From Blautia hydrogenotrophica DSM 10507 (GTDB taxonomy: Bacteria > Bacillota > Clostridia > Lachnospirales > Lachnospiraceae), in assembly GCF_034356035.1 (NCBI RefSeq), contig NZ_CP136423.1, forward strand, positions 1,116,001 through 1,180,000: a stretch of 64,000 nucleotides of DNA, read 5' to 3'. Of this stretch, positions 50,687-59,567 are shown piece by piece; position 1 is the stretch's first letter, and every line of letters begins with the position of its first letter. Under the pieces are notes generated by a model that made no database searches, had not been told where the DNA came from, and saw only the letters and a list, made by a program, of their open reading frames with translations. Position numbers and translations under genes: made by a program.

Positions 50687-52723
50687 TTGGAAGAAATGTT
50701 AAGAGAGCGTTTTCAGTTATCCCGTGATCGAATTGAGGAAGTTCGGACAGAGGAGAGAATTCAAGAGCCGTATCGAGATTATTTCCAAAAAAGTGCAGAG
50801 TTTTTAAAGATGGCTGCGGAACAATTGGAAATAAAAACGCAGGAGCATTCTCTAGAAGAATGGAAGAAGATTAATGGGAGACTCTATGAAGAGCTGTTTC
50901 CGGAACATTATGGACAATCTTACGCAAATCCAGCTTTTGCGGTGGAGAAGCTAGGAACTTATGGGCAGGTTTTAAGTTCTGTGTACGCGGAATTGCGGGG
51001 AGCTATCGTGTATGCCTATGAGGAAAAAATCTGGGATTTGACTGTTTGCCAGGAATTGTTTCTTGAGATTTATACGGCTTTTTGTGACACAGAGTTACCG
51101 AAGCCTGAGGCGGTACGGCAGATCTGGTATTGGTATGTGAGTGATTATTGCCAGGAGTTTTTAGAAGAGCGGATTTTGGAAAATGTTGATCCTTCCAGAG
51201 ATTTTGCCGTCCGTGTGATCATGGACAGTGATTTAGAGGATTTGAGATATCTGTACCGGTACGGGGAGTATATCACAGAAAATGAACTGGGTGTGGCCCG
51301 TTTTTTGAATACGTTTTCCCAGGAAGAAATTGATAAGATGGCTCGTACCTATACAGAGGGGTATCGGATGGCGTTTGTGAACACGGGAAAGGATTTATCC
51401 GTGAAGAAGACGGTAAATATTCGTTATCCTCTGGGATTTGAGAGAATGGTACGTTCAGCGGTACAGCAATTTCAGGAGATGGGTTTGAAGCCTACGGTAT
51501 ACCGGTATGCGACTCATTTAATACAGCTTACTGCTCACAGAAATGGATTTTCAGGCGGAAATGCCAATCCGCAGTTTGAGTACGATCACAGGGAAGATGC
51601 AGCGTTGTTTTTAGACCATGATTTCGTACAGAGAAAGCTGCGGGCAATGCAGAACATCTATGAAAACCATCGAGAGCTGGCAGCTGGGCATGCAGGGCCA
51701 GCGGTGATTGAAGTATTTGGAGAGATGCCATTTTCCCCTAAAAATAGTGAAGGCGCTTGCTGTCTCAGCGAGGAACAAAGAAAGTTAAAAGTTTCCATGG
51801 ACAATGAGAGTGCTCAGATCACAAATCGGTATATCAAGGGGGAGGAGCGAAGCTTTACAATCATCGCTTATCCGGTACCGCAGATTGGGGAACAGTTTCA
51901 GGAAATTTTCAAGGAGACGGTAAAGATCAATAATTTGGACTCCAAGCAGTACAGCTGTATACAGCAGACGATCATCGACACGCTGGATTCCTGTGAGTGG
52001 GTGGAGGTCAAGGGAAAGGGAGAGAACGAGACCGATCTTCTCATTCATCTGCACACGTTGCAGGAACCAGAGAGACAGACGAATTTTGAGAACTGTGTGG
52101 CCGACTGCAATATACCTGTTGGGGAGGTCTTCACTTCTCCGGTTCTGGCGGGCACAGGAGGAGTTTTGCATGTCAGTCAGGTTTATCTGAATGGGCTGCT
52201 GTTTAAGGATTTAAAATTAGTGTTTGATTGCGGACAGGTGATCGACTATGACTGCAAGAATTTTGAGTCAGAGGAAGAAAACCGCAGGTACATTGAAGAT
52301 AACATATTGCATCACCACAGAAAAATTCCCATGGGAGAGTTTGCGATCGGCACGAACACGACTGCCTATGCTGTGGCGAAAAAATATGGAATTCACGATA
52401 AACTGCCGATCTTGATTGCGGAAAAGATGGGTCCGCATTTCGCGGTGGGAGATACCTGTTATACCTGGGCGGAAGATATTCCGGTTTATAACCCGGATGG
52501 AAAAGAAATCATTGCCCGGGACAATGAGATCTCAGCTTTGCGAAAAGAGGATTTAAGCATGGCCTATTATAATTGTCACACAGATATCACGATTCCTTAT
52601 GAAGAACTGCAAAGTATTCGGGTGATTGACGAGGATGGAGAAATGGTCTCCATCATAGAGGATGGTCGCTTTGTGCTCCCAGGAACCCAGGAGCTGAACC
52701 GGCCATTAGAAGACATTCGTTGA
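50687..52723 (+). CDS. M29-type aminopeptidase (AmpS/thermophilic family), long form
   Basis: A 678-residue cytosolic metallo-aminopeptidase. The C-terminal 370 residues carry the M29 pattern: VIEVFGEMPFSPKN near 355, AGTGGVLHVSQVYLNG near 505, and IAEKMGPHFAVGDTCY near 600 with the metal His and Gly-Asp. The N-terminal 280 residues are helical and not found in the 400-residue AmpS. Start TTG 50687 is eight bases after AGAGGTGA; an ATG at 50696 is possible. It follows the HD gene directly. Confidence 0.82.
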   Translation: MEEMLRERFQLSRDRIEEVRTEERIQEPYRDYFQKSAEFLKMAAEQLEIKTQEHSLEEWKKINGRLYEELFPEHYGQSYANPAFAVEKLGTYGQVLSSVYAELRGAIVYAYEEKIWDLTVCQELFLEIYTAFCDTELPKPEAVRQIWYWYVSDYCQEFLEERILENVDPSRDFAVRVIMDSDLEDLRYLYRYGEYITENELGVARFLNTFSQEEIDKMARTYTEGYRMAFVNTGKDLSVKKTVNIRYPLGFERMVRSAVQQFQEMGLKPTVYRYATHLIQLTAHRNGFSGGNANPQFEYDHREDAALFLDHDFVQRKLRAMQNIYENHRELAAGHAGPAVIEVFGEMPFSPKNSEGACCLSEEQRKLKVSMDNESAQITNRYIKGEERSFTIIAYPVPQIGEQFQEIFKETVKINNLDSKQYSCIQQTIIDTLDSCEWVEVKGKGENETDLLIHLHTLQEPERQTNFENCVADCNIPVGEVFTSPVLAGTGGVLHVSQVYLNGLLFKDLKLVFDCGQVIDYDCKNFESEEENRRYIEDNILHHHRKIPMGEFAIGTNTTAYAVAKKYGIHDKLPILIAEKMGPHFAVGDTCYTWAEDIPVYNPDGKEIIARDNEISALRKEDLSMAYYNCHTDITIPYEELQSIRVIDEDGEMVSIIEDGRFVLPGTQELNRPLEDIR

Positions 52724-52755
52724 TAGAGGAAAGGCGGGAAAACCTGATTTCTGCG

Positions 52756-52784
52756 TTGACAGGAATGGGGAATCTTAGTAAAAT
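52756..52784 (+). promoter_or_regulatory. Promoter of purE-purM-purN-purD
   Basis: TTGACA at 52756-52761 and TAAAAT at 52779-52784, spacer 17, about 50 bases before purE. No purine riboswitch or PurR box was recognised. Confidence 0.8.
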
Positions 52785-52837
52785 TGTGGGAGACTGATAT
52801 CAATAGAACTATGAATTCACATAAAGGAGAGGAAACC

Positions 52838-53344
52838 ATGGCAAAAGTAGGTATTGTGATGGGCAGCGATTCGGATATGCCCGTAATGAGTAAGGCGGCA
52901 GATATTCTGGAACAATTGGGAATTGAGTTTGAGATGAAAATTATCTCTGCTCACAGAGAACCGGACGTATTTTTTGAGTACGCAAAGACCGCGGAAGAAA
53001 AAGGATTCAAAGTGATTATCGCAGGAGCAGGTATGGCGGCACATCTTCCAGGTATGTGCGCGGCAATCTTTCCGATGCCGGTGATTGGTATTCCTATGCA
53101 CACCACCTCATTGGGAGGCAGAGATTCTTTATACTCCATTGTACAGATGCCATCGGGAATTCCAGTGGCAACAGTGGCTATCAACGGTGGTGCAAATGCG
53201 GGACTTTTGGCGGCAAAAATACTGGCAACTTCTGATCCAGAACTTTTAGATAGACTGAAAGAGTATTCTGCGACCTTGAAAGACCAGGTTGTAGCGAAAG
53301 ATGAGAAACTACAAGAAGTGGGATATAAGAACTATACCAAATAA
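52838..53344 (+). CDS. purE: N5-carboxyaminoimidazole ribonucleotide mutase
   Basis: A 168-residue class I PurE. VGIVMGSDSDMPVM is the N-terminal phosphate site, ISAHREPD carries the catalytic His, and AGAGMAAHLPGMCAAIFPMPVIGIPMHT the mutase core. A class I PurE needs N5-CAIR from PurK; no purK is in the window. ATG 52838 follows AAAGGAGAGG. First gene of the purE-M-N-D operon. Confidence 0.95.
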   Translation: MAKVGIVMGSDSDMPVMSKAADILEQLGIEFEMKIISAHREPDVFFEYAKTAEEKGFKVIIAGAGMAAHLPGMCAAIFPMPVIGIPMHTTSLGGRDSLYSIVQMPSGIPVATVAINGGANAGLLAAKILATSDPELLDRLKEYSATLKDQVVAKDEKLQEVGYKNYTK

Positions 53345-53371
53345 TTGACAGGTGAAAATACGGAGGAAATT

Positions 53372-54397
53372 ATGGATTATAAGAAGGCGGGCGTAGATAT
53401 AGAAGCTGGTTATAAATCAGTGGAGCTTATGAAAGAGCATATTGCTAAGACGATGAGACCGGAGGTTTTGACAAATATCGGAGGATTTTCAGGTGCTTTT
53501 TCCATGGGGAAATTTAAAGATATGGAAAAACCTACTTTGGTGTCTGGTACGGATGGAGTAGGAACGAAACTAAAGCTGGCTTTTCTGATGGACCAGCATG
53601 ATACGGTGGGGATTGACTGTGTGGCGATGTGTGTAAATGATATTGCCTGTGCGGGAGGAGAGCCATTGTTTTTCTTGGACTACATTGCCTGCGGAAAAAA
53701 CTACCCGGAGAAAATCGCCCAGATTGTAAAAGGTGTCGCGACAGGCTGTGAGCAGTCTGATGCGGCTTTGATTGGTGGCGAGACCGCAGAGATGCCCGGT
53801 TTTTATCCGGAAGATGAATATGATTTGGCAGGTTTTGCGGTAGGAATTGTCGATGAGAAAGATCTGATTACAGGAAAAGACCTGAAAGAAGGGGATGTGT
53901 TAATCGGTATGGCTTCTTCCGGTGTTCATAGTAATGGATTTTCTCTGGTCCGCAAAGTTTTTGAGATGACGAAAGAGTCGTTGGATACTTATTACGACGA
54001 ACTGGGGAGCACTCTTGGAGAGGCACTGATCGCACCGACGAAGATCTATGTGAAAGCTCTGAGATGTATTAAGGAGTCTGGTGTCCGTGTCAGAGCGTGT
54101 AGCCATATCACTGGCGGCGGTTTCTATGAAAATGTACCTCGTATGTTAGGAGAAGGGACCAGAGCGGTAATTAAAAAAGACAGTTATCCGATTCCTCCGA
54201 TCTTTAAGCTACTGGCAAAGACAGGCCAGATTGAGGAAAAGATGATGTACAATACTTATAATATGGGACTGGGGATGATTGTGGCTGTGGATGCCAAGGA
54301 TGTGGACAAGACGCTGGAGGCTATTCGAAAAGCCGGTGAACAGCCCTATATTGTAGGAGAAATTGAAGCTGGAGAAAAGGGAGTGACCTTATGTTGA
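53372..54397 (+). CDS. purM: Phosphoribosylformylglycinamidine cyclo-ligase
   Basis: A 341-residue AIR synthetase converting FGAM and ATP to [23 protein letters not shown] is the standard N-terminus, [16 protein letters not shown] the ATP-binding stretch, [22 protein letters not shown], and [11 protein letters not shown] are all diagnostic; GLGMIVAVD closes the C-terminal domain. ATG 53372 after CGGAGG. It overlaps purN by seven bases. Confidence 0.96.
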   Translation: MDYKKAGVDIEAGYKSVELMKEHIAKTMRPEVLTNIGGFSGAFSMGKFKDMEKPTLVSGTDGVGTKLKLAFLMDQHDTVGIDCVAMCVNDIACAGGEPLFFLDYIACGKNYPEKIAQIVKGVATGCEQSDAALIGGETAEMPGFYPEDEYDLAGFAVGIVDEKDLITGKDLKEGDVLIGMASSGVHSNGFSLVRKVFEMTKESLDTYYDELGSTLGEALIAPTKIYVKALRCIKESGVRVRACSHITGGGFYENVPRMLGEGTRAVIKKDSYPIPPIFKLLAKTGQIEEKMMYNTYNMGLGMIVAVDAKDVDKTLEAIRKAGEQPYIVGEIEAGEKGVTLC

Positions 54398-55017
54398 AAC
54401 TTGCAGTTTTAGTTTCAGGCGGAGGGACCAATCTTCAGGCGATCATAGATGCGATTGAAAAAAAAGAGATTACCAATGCTAAGATACAAGCGGTGATCAG
54501 CAATAATCGAAATGCCTATGCCTTGGAAAGGGCTAAGAGATATGGTATTGCTGGCCAATGCATTTCACCGAAGGATTTTCCGAACCGGGAGACTTTTTAT
54601 GAAGAGCTTTTGAAGGCTTTGAAAGAGTGTAAAGCAGACTTAGTGGTTTTGGCAGGATATTTGGTGGCAATTCCACCCTGTGTGGTGGAGGCGTTTCCGA
54701 ACCGTATTATCAATATACACCCGTCTTTGATTCCCTCTTTTTGCGGGGTTGGTTATTATGGGTTGAGAGTACACGAAGGAGCTTTGCAGCGTGGAGTCAA
54801 AGTGACGGGGGCCACGGTTCATTTTGTGGATGCCGGTACGGATACTGGGCCGATTATTCTACAAAAATCGGTGGAAGTTTTGCAGGGGGATACACCAGAG
54901 ACGCTTCAGCGAAGAGTGATGGAGCAGGCAGAATGGGTAATTCTGCCCCAGGCGATTGATCTGATCGCAAATGGAAAAGTGACAGTTCATGACGGAAAAG
55001 CTGTGATTTCCCAGTGA
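54391..55017 (+). CDS. purN: Phosphoribosylglycinamide formyltransferase (10-formyl-THF dependent)
   Basis: A 208-residue enzyme that formylates [20 protein letters not shown] binds phosphate, [14 protein letters not shown] and [13 protein letters not shown] follow, and [17 protein letters not shown] with [13 protein letters not shown] hold the catalytic Asn, His and Asp. Use of 10-formyl-THF fits an acetogen-like one-carbon pool. It starts within the end of purM. Confidence 0.95.
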   Translation: MLKLAVLVSGGGTNLQAIIDAIEKKEITNAKIQAVISNNRNAYALERAKRYGIAGQCISPKDFPNRETFYEELLKALKECKADLVVLAGYLVAIPPCVVEAFPNRIINIHPSLIPSFCGVGYYGLRVHEGALQRGVKVTGATVHFVDAGTDTGPIILQKSVEVLQGDTPETLQRRVMEQAEWVILPQAIDLIANGKVTVHDGKAVISQ

Positions 55018-55056
55018 TTATTGGGAAAACGGTGTTCTAGGAGGAGAAAAATACAG

Positions 55057-56328
55057 ATGAAAGTGTTGATTGTAGGAAGCGGCGGAAGAGAACACGCGAT
55101 CGCATACAGTGTAGCAAAGAGTCCGAAGGTGGATAAGATTTACTGTGCTCCGGGAAATGCGGGGATTGGGACGGTTGCGGAGTGTGTGCCCATTGGCCCG
55201 ATGGAGTTTGAGAAACTGGCACAGTTTGCTCAGGAAGAGCAGATGGATTTGACGATTGTGGGAATGGATGACCCTCTGGTGGGCGGAATTGTGGATGTAT
55301 TTGAGGAAAAAGGTCTGCGTGTGTTTGGGCCGAGAAAGAATGCTGCAATTTTGGAAGGCTCAAAGGCATTCTCAAAGGATTTGATGAAAAAGTATCAGAT
55401 TCCCACGGCTGCTTATGAGAATTTTGAGGACCCCCAAAAGGCGTTGGAGTACTTGGAGAAGGCGAAATTCCCCATTGTTCTGAAAGCGGATGGACTGGCT
55501 CTGGGAAAAGGAGTTCTGATCTGCAATAGCTTGGAAGAGGCAAAAGACGGCGTAAAAGAGATCATGTTGGACAAGAAGTTCGGCACTGCCGGCAACACCT
55601 TGGTCGTTGAAGAGTTTATGACTGGTCGGGAAGTCTCAGTATTATCTTATGTGGATGGAACTACGATTAAGACGATGACATCGGCGCAGGACCATAAACG
55701 TGCCAAGGATGGCGATCAGGGATTGAATACTGGCGGAATGGGAACGTTTTCACCCAGCCCGTTTTATACGAAGGAGATTGACGAGTACTGCCAGAAGCAT
55801 ATTTATCAGCCTACTGTGGATGCGATGAGAGCAGAGGGAAGACCGTTTACGGGAATTATCTTTTTTGGTCTGATGTTGACAGAGCAAGGCCCAAAAGTAT
55901 TAGAATACAACGCCCGTTTTGGAGATCCTGAGGCTCAGGTAGTGCTGCCGAGAATGAAAAATGATATCGTAGAAGTCATGGAGGCCTGTATCGACGGCAA
56001 GCTGGATGAGATTGAGTTGCAGTTTGAGGACAATGCAGCAGTCTGCGTCGTATTGGCATCGGAGGGCTATCCGGTGAAATATGAGAAGGGGATTCCGATT
56101 ACTGGCTTTGAAAATTTCCAGGGCAAAGATGGATATTACTGCTTCCACGCGGGAACAAAGCTGGAAGATGGACAGATTGTGACAAATGGAGGTCGTGTTC
56201 TGGGAATCACTGCGAAAGGAGCCAATCTGAAGGAGGCCAGAAAAAACGCTTATGAGGCCACGGAATGGATATCTTTTGCAAATAAATATATGCGACACGA
56301 TATCGGAAAAGCGATTGATGAGGCATAA
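55057..56328 (+). CDS. purD: Phosphoribosylamine-glycine ligase
   Basis: A 423-residue ATP-grasp enzyme making GAR. MKVLIVGSGGREHAIAYSV is the N-domain, PIVLKADGLALGKGV the ATP-grasp B-loop, VVEEFMTGREVSVLSYVDG and EYNARFGDPEAQVVLPRM the metal and active-site signature. ATG 55057 follows TAGGAGGAG; a 39-base gap from purN. Last gene of the operon. Confidence 0.96.
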   Translation: MKVLIVGSGGREHAIAYSVAKSPKVDKIYCAPGNAGIGTVAECVPIGPMEFEKLAQFAQEEQMDLTIVGMDDPLVGGIVDVFEEKGLRVFGPRKNAAILEGSKAFSKDLMKKYQIPTAAYENFEDPQKALEYLEKAKFPIVLKADGLALGKGVLICNSLEEAKDGVKEIMLDKKFGTAGNTLVVEEFMTGREVSVLSYVDGTTIKTMTSAQDHKRAKDGDQGLNTGGMGTFSPSPFYTKEIDEYCQKHIYQPTVDAMRAEGRPFTGIIFFGLMLTEQGPKVLEYNARFGDPEAQVVLPRMKNDIVEVMEACIDGKLDEIELQFEDNAAVCVVLASEGYPVKYEKGIPITGFENFQGKDGYYCFHAGTKLEDGQIVTNGGRVLGITAKGANLKEARKNAYEATEWISFANKYMRHDIGKAIDEA

Positions 56329-56339
56329 AGTTTAGAGCA

Positions 56340-56402
56340 AGGCTGGATAGTGTTTCCACGGAAATGCGCGTTGCGCGATGAAGTGGAAATACTATTCAGC
56401 CT
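56340..56402. repeat. Inverted repeat after purD
   Basis: AGGCTGGATAGTGTTTCCAC (56340-56359) pairs with GTGGAAATACTATTCAGCCT (56383-56402) with few mismatches, around a GCGCGTTGCGCG dyad. It may act as the purD terminator, although no T-run follows. The arms resemble the GGCTGAATAGT ends of the mobile elements but face the opposite way. The following CTTTCCCATAACAGAAACGC resembles the left part of repeat family F. Confidence 0.6.
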
Positions 56403-56434
56403 TTCCCATAACAGAAACGCTCCGTCTCTTTTAC

Positions 56435-56463
56435 TTGACTTTTTAGGGCGATTCGTTTATTAT
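56435..56463 (+). promoter_or_regulatory. Promoter of the thiC transcript
   Basis: TTGACT at 56435-56440 and TATTAT at 56458-56463, spacer 17, about 20 bases upstream of the riboswitch. Confidence 0.75.
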
Positions 56464-56480
56464 GATAATAATAAAACAAA

Positions 56481-56570
56481 CACAGGGGTGCTGATGAGAA
56501 TCGGCTGAGAAAAAGCGAGAAGTTTTTAACCCTAGAACCTGTATCTGGATAATGCCAGCGTAGGGAGTCA
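56481..56570 (+). promoter_or_regulatory. TPP (thi-box) riboswitch
   Basis: CACAGGGGTGC, then GGCTGAGA, AACCCTAGAACCTG, and the core CTGGATAATGCCAGCG followed by TAGGGA. This is the full set of conserved TPP aptamer segments, so thiC is repressed by thiamine pyrophosphate. Confidence 0.97.
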
Positions 56571-56592
56571 TGAAAGGATTTTGTTATCATAC

Positions 56593-56622
56593 CCTCTTGG
56601 ATTATTCCAGGAGGATTTTTTT
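56593..56622 (+). terminator. Riboswitch-controlled terminator upstream of thiC
   Basis: CCTCTTGG (56593-56600) pairs with CCAGGAGG (56607-56614), followed by ATTTTTTTA. Placed 22 bases after the aptamer, it is the likely expression platform. Confidence 0.82.
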
Positions 56623-56725
56623 ATAGGAGGTGTCTCTGGAATCTCCTATATGATCTTTCCTCTGGGATGTCCTGTACGACGAAAGGCACTCAAAGTTACA
56701 GGAACCATGACAAGGAGGAAGAGGT

Positions 56726-58027
56726 ATGTATACGACACAGATGGATGCAGCAAAACGGGGAATTATCACAGAGGAAATGAAGGCAGTCGCGGCAGAAGAA
56801 CAGATTAGTACGGAGGCGCTGCGGGACTTGGTGGCGAAAGGACAGGTGGTGATTCCAGCCAACAAGAATCACAAATGTCTGAAACCCCATGGGATTGGCA
56901 GAGCTTTAAAGACAAAGATCAATGTGAATCTGGGAACTTCCAAAGATTGTCTAGATCTAGATTTGGAGATGTCCAAAGTGATGGAAGCGGTGAAAATGGG
57001 AGCCGAGGCAATTATGGATTTGAGTTCTTTCGGGGATACACAGGTGTTTCGCCGCAAACTGACAGCAGAGTGCCCTGCAGTCCTAGGAACGGTGCCAATC
57101 TATGACGCTGTGGTCTATTACAATAAGGCATTGAAAGCGATTACTTCCCGCCAGTGGATTGACATTGTCAAAATGCACGCAGAGGACGGTGTGGATTTTA
57201 TGACGATACACTGCGGAATCAATAAAGCTACTGCGGAGCGTTTTAAAAAGGCAAAACGTCACACAAATATTGTATCCAGAGGCGGTTCTATCATTTTTGC
57301 TTGGATGGAGCTGACCGGAAATGAAAATCCATTTTATGAATATTACGATGAGATCTTGGACATCTGCCAGCAGTACGATGTCACTTTGAGCCTGGGAGAT
57401 GCATGTCGTCCAGGAAGCATTGCAGACGCAGGGGACATTCCACAGATCGAAGAGCTGGTGACTTTGGGAGAACTGACGATGAGGGCCTGGGAGAAAAATG
57501 TGCAGATCATGATTGAAGGCCCAGGACATATGCCTTTGAATCAGATTCGGGCTAACATGGAGATTGAGCAGACCATCTGTAAGGGAGCTCCTTTTTACGT
57601 GTTGGGACCTCTGGTGACGGATGTAGCGCCAGGCTATGACCATATCACCGCAGCGATCGGCGGAGCGATTGCGGCTACTTACGGTGCTTCATTTTTGTGC
57701 TATGTAACTCCAGCAGAGCATTTGAGACTTCCAAATCTGGAAGATGTGAAAGAAGGAATCATTGCCTCCAAAATCGCCGCCCATGCTGCGGATGTGGCAA
57801 AAGGTCTTCCAGGGGCCAGTGACTGGGACTACGAGATGAGTGAGGCCAGGAGAAATCTGGATTGGGACAGACAGTTCGAATTGGCGATTGATGAGGAAAA
57901 AGCCAGACGTTATCGTGCGGAATCCACTCCTGAGAGAGAGGATACCTGTACCATGTGTGGAAAGATGTGCGCGGTGAGAAATATTAATAAAATACTTCGC
58001 GGGGAAAATGTGGATATTATGGACTAG
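56726..58027 (+). CDS. thiC: Phosphomethylpyrimidine synthase
   Basis: A 433-residue radical SAM-type enzyme that rearranges AIR to HMP-P for thiamine. [16 protein letters not shown] and SRGGSII are core motifs, [10 protein letters not shown] and [17 protein letters not shown] line the active site, and the C-terminal CTMCGKMCA is the CX2CX3C form of the cluster-binding motif seen in anaerobes. It uses AIR made by purM in the operon just upstream. BzaF-type paralogues are similar, but the TPP riboswitch argues for thiC. ATG 56726 follows AAGGAGGAAGAGG. Confidence 0.95.
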   Translation: MYTTQMDAAKRGIITEEMKAVAAEEQISTEALRDLVAKGQVVIPANKNHKCLKPHGIGRALKTKINVNLGTSKDCLDLDLEMSKVMEAVKMGAEAIMDLSSFGDTQVFRRKLTAECPAVLGTVPIYDAVVYYNKALKAITSRQWIDIVKMHAEDGVDFMTIHCGINKATAERFKKAKRHTNIVSRGGSIIFAWMELTGNENPFYEYYDEILDICQQYDVTLSLGDACRPGSIADAGDIPQIEELVTLGELTMRAWEKNVQIMIEGPGHMPLNQIRANMEIEQTICKGAPFYVLGPLVTDVAPGYDHITAAIGGAIAATYGASFLCYVTPAEHLRLPNLEDVKEGIIASKIAAHAADVAKGLPGASDWDYEMSEARRNLDWDRQFELAIDEEKARRYRAESTPEREDTCTMCGKMCAVRNINKILRGENVDIMD

Positions 58028-58067
58028 ACAATAAAAGTATATTGTGGGAGTTGTCGATATTGAAAGG

Positions 58068-58095
58068 AAAGGATTGCTTCAGGCAGTCCTTTTCT
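58068..58095 (+). terminator. Terminator of thiC
   Basis: AAAGGATTGC (58068-58077) pairs with GCAGTCCTTT (58083-58092) around TTCAG, with TTCTGTATT after it. Confidence 0.75.
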
Positions 58096-58239
58096 GTATT
58101 ATAAGGAGGCTTTTGGAAAGAAGTATATTAAGGAGTATCAGTCAGGTGCTTTGTCAGATGGTTTATTGACAAGAACAGAAGAAAGACGGTACAATGTACA
58201 AATCGAGGCTTACCTTCCAATACTGGGAGGTGTTATAGA

Positions 58240-59037
58240 ATGATAGGAGCAGTTAGAAAGGATAAAAAAATGACGAGAGAAAGTATCATTAAAAATTTAC
58301 AGACTGCAGATTGCTTTTACGTACCCTTCTCTGTGAGTACAAGAATGCCTTATGTGATGTGTGATCCGATAGATTTTGACGATCAGATACTTGTCTTTGA
58401 GAGAGAGGAAGATCTAAAAGCGTATGTCAAAGCGCAGGTGGAGCAAAAAAATCTGATGCAGGCCACGAGGGTGGAGAAGTCCATGTACAATAGATTTTAT
58501 GGGAATCTCTATGGAATCGGTGTCAACGCGATCCTGTACAAAAAAGGAGATGAGGAACGAAAAATTGAGCTGAAAGATGTGGCAGTCCAGGCAGATTTTT
58601 CAAAGATTCCTGAGGAGAAGAAGCCGCTTTTGAATCCTACTTTGCAGTTGTCAGGAATATATTTTATGCAGGCGTGGCGTAGAAATCTACCGCCAGAGGA
58701 GAAAGGGGATATCCGATCTTTGGAGGAAGAATTGGTGGCAAACATCATACGGTCTAAGTTTCTTCTGGCTGTGGATATAAAAGGAGAAGGCGAGGAGAGG
58801 AAATTCAATGTTCCTTTTGTCAAGAATAAAGTAGGAGACATCTATCAGCCGTGTTTTTCAGATGTGATGGAGTTTCAGAAGTTTGCCGCAGAAAGAAAAC
58901 TGGGATTCCTAAAAGTAGATTTTCAAAAAATGCCTGGTCTTTTGGCAAAACAGGCAAAAGGGTATGTGCTGAATCCGGCAGGAATCAATTTGATGCTTCA
59001 GCGAGAACAGCTAAACCGGATGGCAAAACTGAAATGA
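58240..59037 (+). CDS. SseB-family protein
   Basis: A 265-residue cytosolic protein resembling SseB (enhanced serine sensitivity) domain proteins: FYVPFSVSTRMPYVMCDPIDF..ILVFEREEDLKAYVK near the N-terminus, and the C-terminal VPFVKNKVGDIYQPCFSDVMEFQKFAAERKLGFLKVDF...YVLNPAGINLML, which is the SseB N-terminal domain pattern. Function of the family is not known. ATG 58240 is nine bases after TGGGAGG; ATG 58270 is an alternative. It is a single gene between the thiC terminator and the gntR promoter. Confidence 0.75.
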   Translation: MIGAVRKDKKMTRESIIKNLQTADCFYVPFSVSTRMPYVMCDPIDFDDQILVFEREEDLKAYVKAQVEQKNLMQATRVEKSMYNRFYGNLYGIGVNAILYKKGDEERKIELKDVAVQADFSKIPEEKKPLLNPTLQLSGIYFMQAWRRNLPPEEKGDIRSLEEELVANIIRSKFLLAVDIKGEGEERKFNVPFVKNKVGDIYQPCFSDVMEFQKFAAERKLGFLKVDFQKMPGLLAKQAKGYVLNPAGINLMLQREQLNRMAKLK

Positions 59038-59107
59038 CCGTGTGTCGTTGTAGACGAAATAGACGGAGAAAATGCACCTAATTTGTCTAAATTAATATCA
59101 AAAAATC

Positions 59108-59136
59108 TTGATTTTCTGGTCTTCTTGTGCTACTAT
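59108..59136 (+). promoter_or_regulatory. Promoter of gntR-clpC-acyP
   Basis: TTGATT at 59108-59113 and TACTAT at 59131-59136, spacer 17. No CtsR heptad repeat (GGTCAAA pairs) or CIRCE lies nearby. Confidence 0.75.
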
Positions 59137-59174
59137 GCATATAACAAAAGTTACGAGAGAGAAGGAATGCGAGA

Positions 59175-59543
59175 ATGCTGATAGAAATAGATTTTAATAG
59201 TGATGAAGCAATCTATATGCAGCTGACCAATCAGATCATCATGGGGATTGCCACATCCAGGCTAAGAGAAGGGGACCCTTTGCCTTCTGTCCGGCAGCTA
59301 GCCGATACCATTGGCATTAATATGCATACGGTGAACAAAGCATATTCTGTGCTGAGGCAAGAGGGGTTTGTGACCATTGACCGTAGAAGAGGCGCAGTGG
59401 TGAACATCGACGTGGATAAGATAAAGGCACTTCAGGAAATGAAAGCGAATTTGACGGTTCTTTTAGCGAGAGGATGCTGTAAGAATATCACAAGGGAGGA
59501 AGTTCATCAGCTGATTGATGAAATTTTTGAAGAGTATTCGTGA
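59175..59543 (+). CDS. GntR family regulator, YtrA subfamily
   Basis: A 122-residue regulator with only the winged helix (AIYMQLTNQIIMGIATSRLREGDPLPSVRQLADTIGINMHTVNKAYSVLRQEGFVTIDRRRGAVV) and a short helical tail with two adjacent Cys (ARGCCKNITREEV), as in YtrA-like proteins that usually control transporters in the same operon. It lies 24 bases before clpC in the place where ctsR would stand in Bacilli. It may therefore regulate clpC, which is inference. The Cys pair might sense redox or metal, a speculation. Confidence 0.88.
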   Translation: MLIEIDFNSDEAIYMQLTNQIIMGIATSRLREGDPLPSVRQLADTIGINMHTVNKAYSVLRQEGFVTIDRRRGAVVNIDVDKIKALQEMKANLTVLLARGCCKNITREEVHQLIDEIFEEYS

Positions 59544-59567
59544 CAATGCTAACTAGAGGAGAGGACA

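Noticed and set aside
56581..56808. Open frame overlapping the thiC leader
   Set aside because: It spans the riboswitch terminator and the thiC start in another frame; the riboswitch layout explains the region.
56726..58027. BzaF or another 5-hydroxybenzimidazole synthase instead of ThiC
   Set aside because: A complete TPP riboswitch lies directly upstream; benzimidazole genes would be expected to have a cobalamin riboswitch.
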